Position numbers and translations under genes: made by a program
Notes under the pieces: generated by a model
What the model was told of the DNA's origin: nothing
The model's input: only the letters and a program-made list of their open reading frames with translations
The model's database searches: none
Assembly (NCBI RefSeq): GCF_009903685.1
Contig: NZ_JAAABI010000002.1
Location: 912,512 to 976,511, forward strand
Source: Flagellimonas ochracea
GTDB lineage: Bacteria > Bacteroidota > Bacteroidia > Flavobacteriales > Flavobacteriaceae
DNA length: 64,000 nucleotides
Direction: 5' to 3'
Shown here: in pieces, positions 15,912 to 25,814 of the stretch
Layout of the letters: every line of letters starts with the position of its first letter
How positions within the stretch are numbered: the first letter of the stretch is position 1

Positions 15912-18542
15912 ATGACATCCCAAGAAATCAGAGCCCAATTTTTAGACTTTTTTAAAGGGAAAGAGCACAAAATAGTCCCTTCGGCGCCGATGGTCATAAA
16001 AGATGACCCCACGCTTATGTTCACCAATGCCGGGATGAACCAGTTTAAGGAGTTTTTCTTAGGAAACACGCAGTCCAAGGTAAAACGTGTTGCTGATACG
16101 CAAAAATGCCTACGGGTGAGTGGAAAGCACAATGATTTGGAAGAAGTGGGCAAGGATACCTACCATCATACGATGTTCGAGATGTTGGGGAATTGGAGCT
16201 TTGGGGATTATTTTAAAAAAGAAGCTATTGCGTGGGCTTGGGAATTGCTCACCGCTGTCTATAAAATAGACAAAGCGAGTTTATATGTTTCCGTTTTTGA
16301 AGGAAGTGACGATGCGGACAACCTTGAAATGGACAAAGAGGCTTTTGACCTTTGGAAATCCATAGTACCAGCGGACCGCATCATCATGGGAAACAAGGAT
16401 GACAATTTTTGGGAAATGGGAGACCAGGGTCCCTGTGGCCCGTGTTCTGAAATCCATGTGGACTTAAGAACCAAGGAGGAAAAGACCAAGACCCCAGGGG
16501 CTTCTTTGGTCAACCAAGACCATCCTGAAGTGGTAGAGATTTGGAATCTCGTTTTCATGCAGTACAATCGCAAAGCCGATGGCAGCTTGGAGAACCTGCC
16601 GGAAAAACACGTAGATACCGGAATGGGTTTTGAACGCCTATGCATGGCGCTTCAGGGCGTGAAGTCCAACTATGACACCGACATCTTTAAGCCCTTGATT
16701 CGGGAAATCGAGATTATTACCGGACAAAAATATGGCAAAGATGAGGAGACAGACATTGCCATTCGGGTCGTGGCCGATCACATTCGGGCGGTGGCTTTTT
16801 CCATTGCCGATGGACAGTTGCCCAGCAATACAGGGGCTGGTTATGTGATTCGTCGCATTCTCCGACGTGCCATTCGCTACGGATTTACCTTTTTGGACAT
16901 TAAAAAACCATTTATATACCGTTTGGCAAAGGTGTTGAGTGAAACTATGGGCCAGGCGTTTCCAGAACTTCGGGAGCAGCGTCAGTTGATAGAGAATGTT
17001 ATGAAGGAAGAAGAAAGTTCCTTCCTGAGTACTTTGGAACAAGGCTTGGTTTTATTGAATTCCGTTATCAAATCATCCAAAAATAACACCATTGAAGGTG
17101 AAAAGGCCTTTGAGCTCTATGATACTTTCGGATTTCCCATAGACCTCACCGCCTTGATTCTTGAGGAAAAAGGATATGAATTGGATGTGGAAGGTTTTGA
17201 GAAAGCCTTGAAAGCCCAAAAAGATCGTTCTCGCTCCGCATCGGAAGTGTCCAAAAGCGACTGGAATATCTTAATGAAAGATGCTGAACAGGAGTTTATT
17301 GGTTACGATAGTCTTGAGGCCCATGTAAAACTGGTAAAATACCGAAAAGTAAAAACAAAAAAAGAAGGCGAACAGTATCAACTGGTTTTCAACCTAACCC
17401 CTTTTTATCCTGAAGGAGGGGGTCAAGTGGGGGACAAGGGTTATTTGGAATCTGCCAATGGAGATGTCACGTATATCGTGGACACCAAAAAGGAGAACAA
17501 TGAAATAGTCCATTTTGCCACTTCACTTCCCAAAGATGTTTCGGGAACCTTCAAAGCAATGGTTGATGAAAAACAACGATGGCGGACAGCCTGTAACCAC
17601 ACAGCCACCCATTTGCTGCATCAAGCCCTTCGGGAGGTTTTGGGAGACCATGTAGAACAAAAAGGCTCTGCAGTGCATTCTAAATATTTACGGTTCGATT
17701 TCTCCCATTTTTCCAAGCTTACAAGGGAAGAACTTCGCAAGGTTGAAAACTTTGTCAATGCCAGGATAGATGGTCAATTGCCGTTGGAGGAAAACAGAAG
17801 TGTTTCCATGAAAGAGGCCATGGAGCAAGGAGCCATGGCACTTTTTGGTGAGAAATACGGCGATACTGTTCGTACAGTTCGATTTGGTCAATCTATTGAA
17901 CTTTGCGGAGGCACCCACGTGAAGAACACGGGAGATATATGGCATTTTAAAATTGTTTCTGAGGGAGCTGTAGCTGCTGGAATTCGAAGAATCGAGGCAA
18001 TTACCTCGGATGCGGTGAAAGAATTTTACTTTCAGAATAATCGCATGCTGTTCGAGATAAAGGATTTATTGAACAATGCACAAGATCCCGTCAAAGCAGT
18101 GGTTGGTTTGCAAGATGAAAACAGCGCACTGAAGAAACAAGTGGAGCAATTGTTGAAGGATAAGGCCAAAGGCCTAAAAAATGAATTGATAGGTGAACTT
18201 AAGGAAATCAACGGCATTCAGTTTTTGGCCAAAAAGGTGGATTTGGATGCTGGTGGAATCAAAGATTTGGCCTATGAAATGGGTGGACAGGTATCCAATT
18301 TATTCCTTCTGCTCGCTACTGAAAAGGATGGAAAAGCATTGTTATCCTGTTACATTTCCAAGGATTTGGCGTCCAACAGTGGATTGCATGCCGGAAACAT
18401 TGTACGAGAATTGGGCAAACACATCCAAGGAGGAGGAGGCGGTCAACCCTTTTTTGCAACCGCAGGAGGGAAGAACCCGGCAGGTATTGAGGCTGCTTTG
18501 GACCAAGCCAAGGAAATGGTAAGCACAACCGTTGAAAAATGA
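15912..18542 (+). CDS. alaS: Alanyl-tRNA synthetase
   Basis: AlaS charges tRNA-Ala and edits mischarged Ser and Gly. The 876-residue protein has the class II catalytic domain ([38 protein letters not shown] [20 protein letters not shown]). The editing domain has the zinc ligands HTATHLLHQ (His at about 562) and CGGTH (Cys at about 664). A C-terminal C-Ala domain carries the glycine run [15 protein letters not shown]. Length is normal. Its stop overlaps the next start as ATGA, so it heads a cluster with the DUF6090 gene. Confidence 0.98.
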   Translation: MTSQEIRAQFLDFFKGKEHKIVPSAPMVIKDDPTLMFTNAGMNQFKEFFLGNTQSKVKRVADTQKCLRVSGKHNDLEEVGKDTYHHTMFEMLGNWSFGDYFKKEAIAWAWELLTAVYKIDKASLYVSVFEGSDDADNLEMDKEAFDLWKSIVPADRIIMGNKDDNFWEMGDQGPCGPCSEIHVDLRTKEEKTKTPGASLVNQDHPEVVEIWNLVFMQYNRKADGSLENLPEKHVDTGMGFERLCMALQGVKSNYDTDIFKPLIREIEIITGQKYGKDEETDIAIRVVADHIRAVAFSIADGQLPSNTGAGYVIRRILRRAIRYGFTFLDIKKPFIYRLAKVLSETMGQAFPELREQRQLIENVMKEEESSFLSTLEQGLVLLNSVIKSSKNNTIEGEKAFELYDTFGFPIDLTALILEEKGYELDVEGFEKALKAQKDRSRSASEVSKSDWNILMKDAEQEFIGYDSLEAHVKLVKYRKVKTKKEGEQYQLVFNLTPFYPEGGGQVGDKGYLESANGDVTYIVDTKKENNEIVHFATSLPKDVSGTFKAMVDEKQRWRTACNHTATHLLHQALREVLGDHVEQKGSAVHSKYLRFDFSHFSKLTREELRKVENFVNARIDGQLPLEENRSVSMKEAMEQGAMALFGEKYGDTVRTVRFGQSIELCGGTHVKNTGDIWHFKIVSEGAVAAGIRRIEAITSDAVKEFYFQNNRMLFEIKDLLNNAQDPVKAVVGLQDENSALKKQVEQLLKDKAKGLKNELIGELKEINGIQFLAKKVDLDAGGIKDLAYEMGGQVSNLFLLLATEKDGKALLSCYISKDLASNSGLHAGNIVRELGKHIQGGGGGQPFFATAGGKNPAGIEAALDQAKEMVSTTVEK

Positions 18543-19195
18543 GTTTTTTCAAAACGAAAACAATCAATTGGAAATATATTGTTGGAGAAATACTTCTCCT
18601 TTTTGTAGGGATTAATTTGGCCATTTGGTTCAATGACTGGAATACTTCAAAGGTTATCGAGAAGGACAAAGAGATTGCCCTGAACAAAATAGAGGGCGAA
18701 ATCAAGGCTAATTTGGAAGAGTTGGTTGAAAACAGTGCCCAGAATCAGAAAATCCCTGCCTTCTATAAAGCAATCAACCTATTAAGAAAAGAGGATTCAG
18801 GGCTGGTAGTGCCTTCAAATGAAATCCGAGCACTGGTTGAAGAATTTCCTGAATTTGTACAAAAACTGGATTCCACTCCGGCAGATAATGGCCTTTACCA
18901 ATACGAGATGGATACCTTCATTAATCTTGAAATCACCGATTTGAGCAGCATTGCTTGGGACATTTCCAAATCCACAGGAATATTTCATGAGTTTGGATAT
19001 GACTGTCTTTATGAGCTTCAAGCCCTTTACAATACCCAAGAATTGGTAAAGAGTGAAATTAGAAATGCCACCAATGCCCTTCGTGACCAATCTATTGATG
19101 ACTTAATCAGAATTTTGGGGGTGTTGCGCCAATTGGAAGAACAACTGGAAGCGCAGTATAAAAATATGCTGGAGAATATCAGCAACTGCAAATAG
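18539..19195 (+). CDS. DUF6090-type single-pass membrane protein
   Basis: The 218-residue protein has one membrane helix near the N-terminus (about 12-29, [19 protein letters not shown]). It then has the conserved FNDWN motif and a long helical, mostly charged soluble part that looks like coiled coil or helical bundle. This architecture matches DUF6090 proteins, common in marine Bacteroidota and of unknown role. Its ATG overlaps the alaS stop (ATGA), so expression is probably coupled to alaS. No catalytic residues are recognisable. Confidence 0.75.
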   Translation: MSFFKTKTINWKYIVGEILLLFVGINLAIWFNDWNTSKVIEKDKEIALNKIEGEIKANLEELVENSAQNQKIPAFYKAINLLRKEDSGLVVPSNEIRALVEEFPEFVQKLDSTPADNGLYQYEMDTFINLEITDLSSIAWDISKSTGIFHEFGYDCLYELQALYNTQELVKSEIRNATNALRDQSIDDLIRILGVLRQLEEQLEAQYKNMLENISNCK

Positions 19196-19210
19196 CAAAT
19201 CCTTGTCATT

Positions 19211-20167
19211 ATGAAACTTCAAACCCATGTTCCACTTAAAAGGACCGACAATCCCATTGCATATAGCAGTAAAATTTTCCTAGTTGGCTCCTGTTTTGTG
19301 AAAAACATAGGTGGCAAACTCGATTATTTCAAGTTTCAAACATTGCAAAATCCTTTCGGGATTTTGTTTCACCCCCTTGCTGTCGAAAAATTGATTCATC
19401 GAGCGGTGTATAGTCACAATTACCAAAAAAGTGAAGTTTTTGAACGAGATGGGACTTGGTATTGTTTTGATGCGCATTCAGATATACGGGGCCAATCGGA
19501 AAAGCAGCTTCTTGAAAAACTGGACGAAGGACTACGGTTGACCCGGGAATGGCTTCAAACGGCCACCCATATCATCATTACCTTGGGAACGGCGTGGGTA
19601 TATGAGCATTCTGCAGGTAATTCGGTCGTGGCCAATTGCCATAAAGTACCGCAAAAACAATTTTCCAAAAAATTGCTTTCAGCAGATGGCGTGCAAGTCA
19701 GCTTGGAAAATAGCATCAAAAATGTGGAAGAAATCAACCCTCATGTACAGTTTATTTTCACGGTATCTCCAGTGCGACATCTTAAAGATGGTTTTGCCGA
19801 AAATCAGCAAAGCAAAGCCCATCTTATCGCTGCTATTCATTCAGTATTGTCTTCTCGGGTGCAGTCGAGAAATCTATTGTATTTCCCAGCTTACGAGATC
19901 ATGATGGATGAGTTGAGGGATTACCGATTTTATGAAAAGGATATGGTGCACCCCAATGGATTGGCCGTTGATTATATTTGGGAGAAGTTCAAATCAACCT
20001 GGATTGATTCCGAAATCTATGAATTGATGGATGAGGTGGATACCATTCAAAAGGGATTGCAACACCGACCTTTTAACCCAGAATCCGAGCAACATCAAAA
20101 ATTTAAGGAAGTACTGAGGACTAAAATTGCATATCTTCAAGAAAAGTTACCTTTCGTAAAATTTTAG
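19211..20167 (+). CDS. GSCFA domain protein
   Basis: This 318-residue protein carries the family-defining motif VGSCFVKNIG (residues about 22-31) and NPFGILFHP shortly after. Other landmarks are HIIITLGTAWVYEH and VHPNGLAVDYIWEKF near the end. GSCFA domains are related to SGNH/GDSL hydrolases: the GSCF serine and the late xxH (MVHPN) fit a catalytic Ser and His. The substrate is unknown. No signal peptide is present, so it is cytoplasmic. It overlaps or abuts the downstream DUF4230 gene by one base. Confidence 0.93.
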   Translation: MKLQTHVPLKRTDNPIAYSSKIFLVGSCFVKNIGGKLDYFKFQTLQNPFGILFHPLAVEKLIHRAVYSHNYQKSEVFERDGTWYCFDAHSDIRGQSEKQLLEKLDEGLRLTREWLQTATHIIITLGTAWVYEHSAGNSVVANCHKVPQKQFSKKLLSADGVQVSLENSIKNVEEINPHVQFIFTVSPVRHLKDGFAENQQSKAHLIAAIHSVLSSRVQSRNLLYFPAYEIMMDELRDYRFYEKDMVHPNGLAVDYIWEKFKSTWIDSEIYELMDEVDTIQKGLQHRPFNPESEQHQKFKEVLRTKIAYLQEKLPFVKF

Positions 20168-20169
20168 TG

Positions 20170-20787
20170 ATGAAAAAAGTACTGGCCGGAGCCTTGATTG
20201 CTCTGGCGTCCGTGTTGATTTATAAATCTTGCTCCTCGGAACGGAATGATAGGGCAACACTTCGTGAAAATTCGATGCTCATTCAGCAGGAACTTAAAAA
20301 AGTATCCAAATTGATCGTGACCGAAGGACATTTTTCCGAAGTGTACAATTATAAGGATTCGAAGAAACTGTTTGGAGATCTGGTCACCGCGGATAAAAAG
20401 GCTTTGGTGGTTGTGAATGCGGAGGTCACCGTTGGGTACGATTTATCCCAGGTGGAGTATGAAATGGATGAAGCACAAAAAACAGTGCATATCACAAGAA
20501 TCCCACCCGCAGAGATTAAAATCAATCCCGATTTTGAATATTACGATGTCACCGCGGATTACCTTAATCCTTTCAGTGCTGAGGATTATAATGCCATCAA
20601 GCGCAGTGTAAATGCCTCCTTGTTGAAAAAAGTAGCGGTATCTTCCTTAAAATCCAATGCGGAAAACCGATTGATCAGTGAACTTTCCCGAATTTATGTA
20701 TTGACAAATTCATTAGGTTGGACACTGGTCCACAACCAGAAAACTGTTGATGCACCTTCCGAATTTATTGCACCTCTGAAAGACTAG
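20170..20787 (+). CDS. DUF4230 membrane-anchored protein
   Basis: The 205-residue product starts with a hydrophobic segment (about 2-20, KKVLAGALIALASVLIYKSC) that is a signal anchor or lipoprotein signal. The remainder matches DUF4230: KLIVTEGHFSEVYNYKD, then VVNAEVTVGYDLSQVEYEMD and a C-terminal helical end. A GTG at 20167 immediately precedes the ATG at 20170; I use the ATG. Function is unknown; the fold resembles envelope beta-rich proteins. The last 23 bases overlap the end of the convergent hydroxylase gene. Confidence 0.88.
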   Translation: MKKVLAGALIALASVLIYKSCSSERNDRATLRENSMLIQQELKKVSKLIVTEGHFSEVYNYKDSKKLFGDLVTADKKALVVVNAEVTVGYDLSQVEYEMDEAQKTVHITRIPPAEIKINPDFEYYDVTADYLNPFSAEDYNAIKRSVNASLLKKVAVSSLKSNAENRLISELSRIYVLTNSLGWTLVHNQKTVDAPSEFIAPLKD

Positions 20788-22522
20788 CGTCCACCAATGC
20801 AATGCCGTCATCAATCAAGTGCCCCACTTTCGGATTGTTCAGTTTGACGGATTCCAAATGTTCCAAAATTTCTTTTTGATATTCCCTATTGTCGTCCTTT
20901 TTGGCCAGCTCATAAAGTTCGACTGAGAGCAACCAATCCTGTGGATGTTTGATCTTTAGCTCTTGGAAGACCTTGTTTCGCGAAATGGTGGTGTTTTTGC
21001 CTTCCCTGAAGTCCCGTATTTGTTGATAATAGGCTTCCAGTTGCATTGTTTCCGAACCCTTTTTGGTCTTAATGGTGGTCTCCGTCAATTGGTGGGTGAT
21101 CAAATCAAAACTATGCAGGTCTGCAGGTCCATTATAGGCAGATACAACCTCTTGTCCCACTGCCATGTGATAGAGTCCCCATTCTGGTGCAAACAACGTG
21201 TTTCCATTGTGGGTCACCGTACAATCCTCAAAAGTGATCAAAATGATTTTCCCCATAAGGTTTCTCGTTCCCGTAATTATTTTTCCTTCCACATTTAGGC
21301 CACCTTCAAACTCCAGTGACGTTCGTTCCCCTTCATAAATATTATAGGCCCTCAAGTCTCTTGGTCCCATGTCCTCGATGGCCAAATTGATGCCTTTCAA
21401 CTTGCCAATGGGCATACCGAAACCATCCGGATGCGACAAGGTTCCGTGACCTACGAGTTCTTTTTCCCTGTAGGCCAGCGCAGTGGGACCTTCGGTTTGA
21501 ATGTAAATTGGGTTTCTTTCGTGGGCTATTACGTTTTTGAACGTACCAGAAATCTGGATACCGGTGCTGAGTTCCAGGGTTCCCAAGGCTTGGGATTCAA
21601 TCAATTTTTGTACTCCGGACAGTCCACCAGTACGTAGTGCCATGGTGTTGGCGAAATCTTCCAGAACCTGACTCAAAAAAGCAAAATCGGGGGTAACAAA
21701 AAGTTGGGGTTGTGGCTTGGTGATGTCAAACTCAGTATGTGCCGCCTCTATGGAATAGGGAATCTTCTTCACTTTGTCCGTCATGCACCAAGTGCTTTCA
21801 CCAATGGAGGAGAGCAATCCTGCTCCATAAATTTTTGGATTTTCCACAGTGCCTATGAGCCCGTATTCCACCGTCCACCAATGCAGGTTTCGTATGAGGG
21901 CCATTTCACTGGGTTTGCCCATGTTGTTTTGGAGTTGTTCTATGTGCTTTTCGGCTTGCTCAATTTCTTCTTGAGGTGTACCATGGGCCTCTTTAATGAT
22001 GGAAAGGTGGCGGACCGCATCATACAATTCGTAATCCTTGGCACTGGATATGGCTTTACTGCCAATTTCCCCAAACCGTCGCAAGTATTCTGCATATTCT
22101 GGGTTTGCAATGATGGGCGCATGTCCCGCACCCTCATGGATGATATCCGGGGCCGGGGTATATTCAATATTTTCAAGTTGCCTGATGTCTGAAGCTATGA
22201 CAAGCACATTGTACGCCTGAAATTCCATAAAGGCTGATGGCGGGATAAAGCCGTCCACCGCCACTGCGGCCCAGCCTATTTCTTTCAAAATACGGTTCAT
22301 GCCGTACATATTGGGAATATGGTAAATGGAAATCCCAGTTTTCTTCAATCCCTCCGCATAGGATTCGTGGGCCACGCGACTTAGATAGTCTACATTTTTA
22401 CGCATCACATAGCGCCAAACTGCTTGGTCAATGGCTGAATAGTCATCGTAATTTTGGGGTTTTATATATTGCTTTAAGTGCTTGGGCAGTTTGTCCAAAA
22501 TAGGGTTCGACTCGTACTTCAT
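20765..22522 (-). CDS. Aromatic amino-acid hydroxylase (phenylalanine-4-hydroxylase family)
   Basis: The 585-residue protein belongs to the tetrahydropterin-dependent, non-haem-iron aromatic hydroxylases, which convert for example Phe to Tyr. The iron triad is visible: His129 and His134 in PDIIHEGAGHAP and Glu219 in WWTVEYGLIG. Further landmarks are GFIPPSAFMEFQA and WCMTDKVKKIPY. Typical bacterial enzymes are 260-300 residues. This one continues for about 250 residues after the catalytic core, with beta-rich segments and a helical end. No ACT regulatory domain is at the N-terminus. The 3' end overlaps the convergent DUF4230 gene by 23 bases. Substrate preference cannot be told from sequence. 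Confidence 0.92.
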   Translation of the reverse strand: MKYESNPILDKLPKHLKQYIKPQNYDDYSAIDQAVWRYVMRKNVDYLSRVAHESYAEGLKKTGISIYHIPNMYGMNRILKEIGWAAVAVDGFIPPSAFMEFQAYNVLVIASDIRQLENIEYTPAPDIIHEGAGHAPIIANPEYAEYLRRFGEIGSKAISSAKDYELYDAVRHLSIIKEAHGTPQEEIEQAEKHIEQLQNNMGKPSEMALIRNLHWWTVEYGLIGTVENPKIYGAGLLSSIGESTWCMTDKVKKIPYSIEAAHTEFDITKPQPQLFVTPDFAFLSQVLEDFANTMALRTGGLSGVQKLIESQALGTLELSTGIQISGTFKNVIAHERNPIYIQTEGPTALAYREKELVGHGTLSHPDGFGMPIGKLKGINLAIEDMGPRDLRAYNIYEGERTSLEFEGGLNVEGKIITGTRNLMGKIILITFEDCTVTHNGNTLFAPEWGLYHMAVGQEVVSAYNGPADLHSFDLITHQLTETTIKTKKGSETMQLEAYYQQIRDFREGKNTTISRNKVFQELKIKHPQDWLLSVELYELAKKDDNREYQKEILEHLESVKLNNPKVGHLIDDGIALVDASLSEVQ

Positions 22523-22592
22523 GCTTTCGTTTTTCTAGCTTAAAGATACGAAATCAGGATGGCTTTCCCATACTGTTGAGGATATGACAGAC

Positions 22593-22614
22593 AAAAAAAC
22601 CGCCCAAAGGGCGG
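22593..22614 (-). terminator. Rho-independent terminator after the DUF4136 gene
   Basis: On the minus strand CCGCCC-TTT-GGGCGG is followed by TTTTTTT. It lies 11 bases beyond the stop of the DUF4136 lipoprotein gene and upstream of the hydroxylase gene, so it separates the two. Confidence 0.9.
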
Positions 22615-22624
22615 TGTTGAAATC

Positions 22625-23200
22625 TTAGTTTAAGGCGATGGTGGTGTTCGGAGGATATTCCTTTAAAATTTGAGAAACAAATTCACGGATACGCTCTTTT
22701 TTTCTTTCAATATTGCGGGTGTTGTTCAGGGTGCCAACCCCACGACCTTGCCATACCAATTCCTTCGTATTGGCATCGATCACATCAATGTAGAGCGAAC
22801 CTTCGGTACGAGTGCTTACATTGTTGCCCCAGCCCCAGCCCCAACCGGGACCCCAGACCCATGGATTGTAGAAGCCTCCCCAGCCCCAGCCCCAACCAAA
22901 GTTGTTGTTGTAAACATCTACGCGTTCACGCTCTTTGGTAAAGATGCTGATCAAAACATCGGGTTGTTCCGATTTCACGAAACCACGGTTGTTCAATTCC
23001 GAATCTATGGCCCTAAGAATGCGTTTCTTATCCAAATCGGAGATTTGTGCCTTATCAATACCGGTTTTGTAAAAAGCATAGCTTTTGTACGCATTAAAAT
23101 CAGCTTGTTGGTCGTAATCGGAAATGACGCGCACCGAGGCACAAGAAGTCAAAAAGGCAATGGCCAAAGCGGTCAGGGAAAATAATCTTACATTTTTCAT
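22625..23200 (-). CDS. DUF4136 lipoprotein
   Basis: From the ATG at 23200 the protein is 191 residues; an upstream ATG at 23242 would add 14 residues before the signal and is less likely. The lipoprotein signal ends in AIAFLTSC. The mature domain shows DUF4136 features: VISDYDQQADFNAYKSYAF, then LDKKRILRAIDSELNNRGF and LYIDVIDANTKELVWQGRG. A central low-complexity stretch is rich in Gly and Trp (GWGWGWGGFYNPW). Function unknown; family members are outer-membrane lipoproteins. A strong terminator follows. Confidence 0.9.
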   Translation of the reverse strand: MKNVRLFSLTALAIAFLTSCASVRVISDYDQQADFNAYKSYAFYKTGIDKAQISDLDKKRILRAIDSELNNRGFVKSEQPDVLISIFTKERERVDVYNNNFGWGWGWGGFYNPWVWGPGWGWGWGNNVSTRTEGSLYIDVIDANTKELVWQGRGVGTLNNTRNIERKKERIREFVSQILKEYPPNTTIALN

Positions 23201-23261
23201 AGTTCTTTTTTTGAAGTTGTGGAAGCTCTTGAACAACCACAAATATTATGCCGAAAAAAGC

Positions 23262-23423
23262 TTATTGGATGCTGCTTGTTTTGTAGTCAAATCCATACGG
23301 GCAGTGCCTGCAACCACTTTCACAACAATAGCCTCTTTTTAGTAGATATTGCTCTGTGAATACCTTGTAACCCTCTTCAGAAAGGTAGTAATCGCCCTCC
23401 TCTAAGGGAATATGCTCTTTCAT
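23262..23423 (-). CDS. DUF5522-type small cysteine-rich protein
   Basis: A 53-residue frame on the minus strand starts at the ATG complement at 23421-23423 and ends at TAA at 23262. Its C-terminal half contains RGYCCESGCRHCPYGFDY, the cysteine signature of DUF5522, with five Cys and a His that could bind a metal or cluster. The N-terminal half (EGDYYLSEEGYKVFTEQYLL) is also typical, as these proteins usually begin by describing a short strand-turn before the Cys block. The protein is too short to attract automatic annotation but the motif is distinctive. Function is unknown. Confidence 0.85.
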   Translation of the reverse strand: MKEHIPLEEGDYYLSEEGYKVFTEQYLLKRGYCCESGCRHCPYGFDYKTSSIQ

Positions 23424-23541
23424 AACTTTTTAGGCCGCATTTTGATACTAAATTTAGAACATTCTCCCGAGAGTCCCCAGTATTTTATGTTTTCTGAAAC
23501 AAATGGTTATTCACCGAAAATGTTGAAAGTATTATCGATGG

Positions 23542-23591
23542 TATCCAATTTTCTTATTCAATTCCAGTTATATTAGAGTTAAAATTGGATA
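23542..23591. repeat. 11-bp perfect inverted repeat upstream of a GTG-start gene
   Basis: TATCCAATTTT at 23542-23552 is repeated inverted at 23581-23591 with a 28-base loop. It ends six bases before the GTG start of the next gene, so it could be an operator, a leader hairpin, or a mobile repeat remnant. Confidence 0.4.
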
Positions 23592-23597
23592 GCCTGA

Positions 23598-23927
23598 GTG
23601 ATTTTAGTCTTTAAACACTTTTTCTACAAAAACTACGTAGGCCTGTCGTTATGGCCCTTCATCATCCTTAAGGAGGATTCCCTTAAGACGGATGGGGTGC
23701 TCATCAACCATGAACGAATCCATCTAAAACAACAGCGAGAATTACTGATTGTACCCTTTTATCTCTGGTATATGCTGGAATGGCTGTTGCGGACCATCCT
23801 TTATTTAGATAGTTACCGTGCTTACCAGAACGTTAGCTTTGAACGTGAGGCCTATGCCCATGAGAAGGATATGACGTATCTTTCCCGAAGAAAAACCTTT
23901 GGTTTTTTGGACTATTTGACGCGTTAA
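23598..23927 (+). CDS. Small protein with an HExxH motif, function unknown
   Basis: The 109-residue product begins at a GTG at 23598; no better ATG lies nearby. It contains INHERIHLKQQ (His-Glu-x-x-His, about residues 37-41), resembling a zinc-metalloprotease core, then a hydrophobic stretch (LLIVPFYLWYMLEWLLRTILY, read as two parts of one or two helices). It ends with SFEREAYAHEKDM, where Glu could be a third ligand. Similar short proteins occur in Bacteroidota, where they are left as hypothetical. Proteolytic activity is only inferred. It sits 9 bases before the desulfhydrase-like gene. Confidence 0.7.
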   Translation: MILVFKHFFYKNYVGLSLWPFIILKEDSLKTDGVLINHERIHLKQQRELLIVPFYLWYMLEWLLRTILYLDSYRAYQNVSFEREAYAHEKDMTYLSRRKTFGFLDYLTR

Positions 23928-23936
23928 GCCCATATT

Positions 23937-24845
23937 TTGAACATTCCGAACCAACATGTGGATTTGCCTTTGTTCCAATCCCGAGGGGTGACTTTGCACA
24001 TCAAAAGGGAGGACACCATTCATCCGCTTATTTCCGGGAATAAATACCGCAAACTCAAATACAATTTAGAGGAAGCCGAAAAAAAAGGGTATGACACCTT
24101 ACTCACCTTTGGCGGGGCATTTTCGAACCATATTGCGGCGGTAGCCTGTGTAGGAAAGGAAGAGGGTTTTAAAACCATAGGAATCATTCGTGGGGAAGAG
24201 TTAACCGACACTTGGAACCACAATCCGACCTTATCATTGGCCCATGACAACGGCATGCGGTTTCAATTTGTCCCGAGAAGTCAGTATCGCCAAAAAAAGG
24301 AACCACACTTTTTGCAAGAATTGAACGAGCGCTATGGAGATTTTTACGTATTGCCTGAAGGCGGAACCAATGCTTTGGCCGTAAAAGGCTGTGAAGAAAT
24401 CTTGACCGAAGCTGATGCCCTGTTCGATGTAATTTGTTGCAGTGTCGGTACAGGAGGGACCCTGGCAGGGCTCATCAACAGTGCAAAACCCCATCAGCAG
24501 GTGTTGGGATTTTCCGCCCTCAAGGGTGACTTTTTAAAGCTGGAAGTGCAAAAACTAACTCAAGGCAGCTCGTGGGAACTCATCACCGATTATCACTTTG
24601 GTGGATACGCCAAAATCACAGCGGAATTGGTACACTTTATCAACAATTTTAGAAAAAATACCGGTATTCCCTTGGATCCCATTTACACCGGAAAGATGCT
24701 TTTTGGTATTTTTGAACTCGTAAAGCAAGATTTTTTCCCAAAGGGAACCCAAATTTTAGCCATTCATACCGGAGGATTGCAAGGGATACAAGGCATGAAT
24801 TTGGTGCTTAAAAAGAAGAACGTACCGTTATTGGATATAGGATGA
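23937..24845 (+). CDS. 1-Aminocyclopropane-1-carboxylate deaminase / D-cysteine desulfhydrase family enzyme
   Basis: This 302-residue PLP enzyme of fold type II likely deaminates a small amino acid such as D-cysteine. The PLP lysine motif is LISGNKYRKLKYNL (Lys36 probable). TFGGAFSNHIAAVA supplies the substrate loop, and SVGTGGTLAGL binds the phosphate. Start is a TTG at 23937; the beginning MNIPNQHVDLPLF fits the family. True ACC deaminases are longer (about 338), so D-cysteine desulfhydrase-like activity is more likely, but I cannot decide. Its stop overlaps the next start (ATGA). Confidence 0.9.
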   Translation: MNIPNQHVDLPLFQSRGVTLHIKREDTIHPLISGNKYRKLKYNLEEAEKKGYDTLLTFGGAFSNHIAAVACVGKEEGFKTIGIIRGEELTDTWNHNPTLSLAHDNGMRFQFVPRSQYRQKKEPHFLQELNERYGDFYVLPEGGTNALAVKGCEEILTEADALFDVICCSVGTGGTLAGLINSAKPHQQVLGFSALKGDFLKLEVQKLTQGSSWELITDYHFGGYAKITAELVHFINNFRKNTGIPLDPIYTGKMLFGIFELVKQDFFPKGTQILAIHTGGLQGIQGMNLVLKKKNVPLLDIG

Positions 24846-25660
24846 AACAATTAGGATATGCACTGGTAGTGGCGTTGCTGTTGACGGGATGCGGCTCGAA
24901 AAAAAGGACCGTTAGCCAAAGAAACTCAGAAGTCAAAACAATCCAGACCGAGAACATCGCCGAAGAAAATACAACCATACCCAAGAGTTCGGGGCGTTTT
25001 GTAAAATTTCCCATTGCCAGTACCGAGGAATACATCGAGACCTTTGCTGAGATTTCCCAGCAAGAGATGAAAGCCTATGGCATCCCTGCCAGCATCACCT
25101 TGGCGCAGGGTATTTTGGAGAGTGGTTCGGGCCGTGGCGAACTTACCCTAAAGACCAACAACCACTTTGGCATTAAATGCCATACGGGTTGGGAGGGTGA
25201 ATACGACTATCACGACGATGACGAAAAGGGAGAGTGTTTTCGTAAGTATAACCATCCCATGTATTCGTTTCGGGACCACAGTATTTTCTTGTCCACACGT
25301 TCCCGATATGCTTTTTTGTTCAATTACCGACGGGATGATTATAAAAAATGGGCGCATGGTCTGCGACAAGCAGGTTATGCTACCGACCGGCGCTATCCTC
25401 AAAAATTGATATCCATCATCGAACGCTACGGGCTGGACCGTTACGATGATGCCGTGGTTCGCGGTGGCGGCATTGAAGTGGTGCGCCAACCTAAATCGTA
25501 CGAAGTTTTCACCCACAAAGTCGTAAAGGGGGATACGCTTTATGCTCTATCTCGTAAGTATGCCATTTCTGTGGAGGAATTGAAACAATTGAACAATCTC
25601 AACGGCAACACTATTTCCGTTGGGCAGGAGTTGAATATCCGAAGAGAGAAATCGAAGTAA
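24842..25660 (+). CDS. Glucosaminidase-domain lipoprotein with LysM repeat
   Basis: This 272-residue exported protein cleaves peptidoglycan glycan strands. A lipoprotein signal ends in LLLTGC (Cys17). The glucosaminidase (mannosyl-glycoprotein endo-beta-GlcNAcase-like, GH73) domain spans about 60-205: ASITLAQGILESGSGRG carries the catalytic Glu, and NNHFGIKCHTGWEG and YAFLFNYRRDDYKKWAHGL follow. One LysM domain closes the protein (about 222-267, HKVVKGDTLYALSRKYAI). It overlaps the previous gene by four bases. Confidence 0.94.
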   Translation: MKQLGYALVVALLLTGCGSKKRTVSQRNSEVKTIQTENIAEENTTIPKSSGRFVKFPIASTEEYIETFAEISQQEMKAYGIPASITLAQGILESGSGRGELTLKTNNHFGIKCHTGWEGEYDYHDDDEKGECFRKYNHPMYSFRDHSIFLSTRSRYAFLFNYRRDDYKKWAHGLRQAGYATDRRYPQKLISIIERYGLDRYDDAVVRGGGIEVVRQPKSYEVFTHKVVKGDTLYALSRKYAISVEELKQLNNLNGNTISVGQELNIRREKSK

Positions 25661-25664
25661 AACA

Positions 25665-25770
25665 CGTCAGTTCGAGTGGTTTGCGCCTTTAGGGGCAAAC
25701 TATATCGAGAACTGGAACGGCAGTGCTTATTCTCGATACAATTCGCCAGCGCGAATTACTCAAATTGACG
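25665..25770. repeat. Long imperfect inverted-repeat element
   Basis: The ends CGTCAGTTCGAGTGGTT and AATTACTCAAATTGACG are inverted, imperfect copies, and inner segments (TATCGAGAA / TTCTCGATA) also pair. The element sits in a 273-base gap between the glucosaminidase and hemL genes. Elements of this sequence type are scattered between genes in Flavobacteriaceae; that is from memory, not from a search. Confidence 0.7.
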
Positions 25771-25814
25771 CAAGGCTTCTTTCCCACTAAAAGGATGTTT
25801 ATTTTTGCTGCTTG

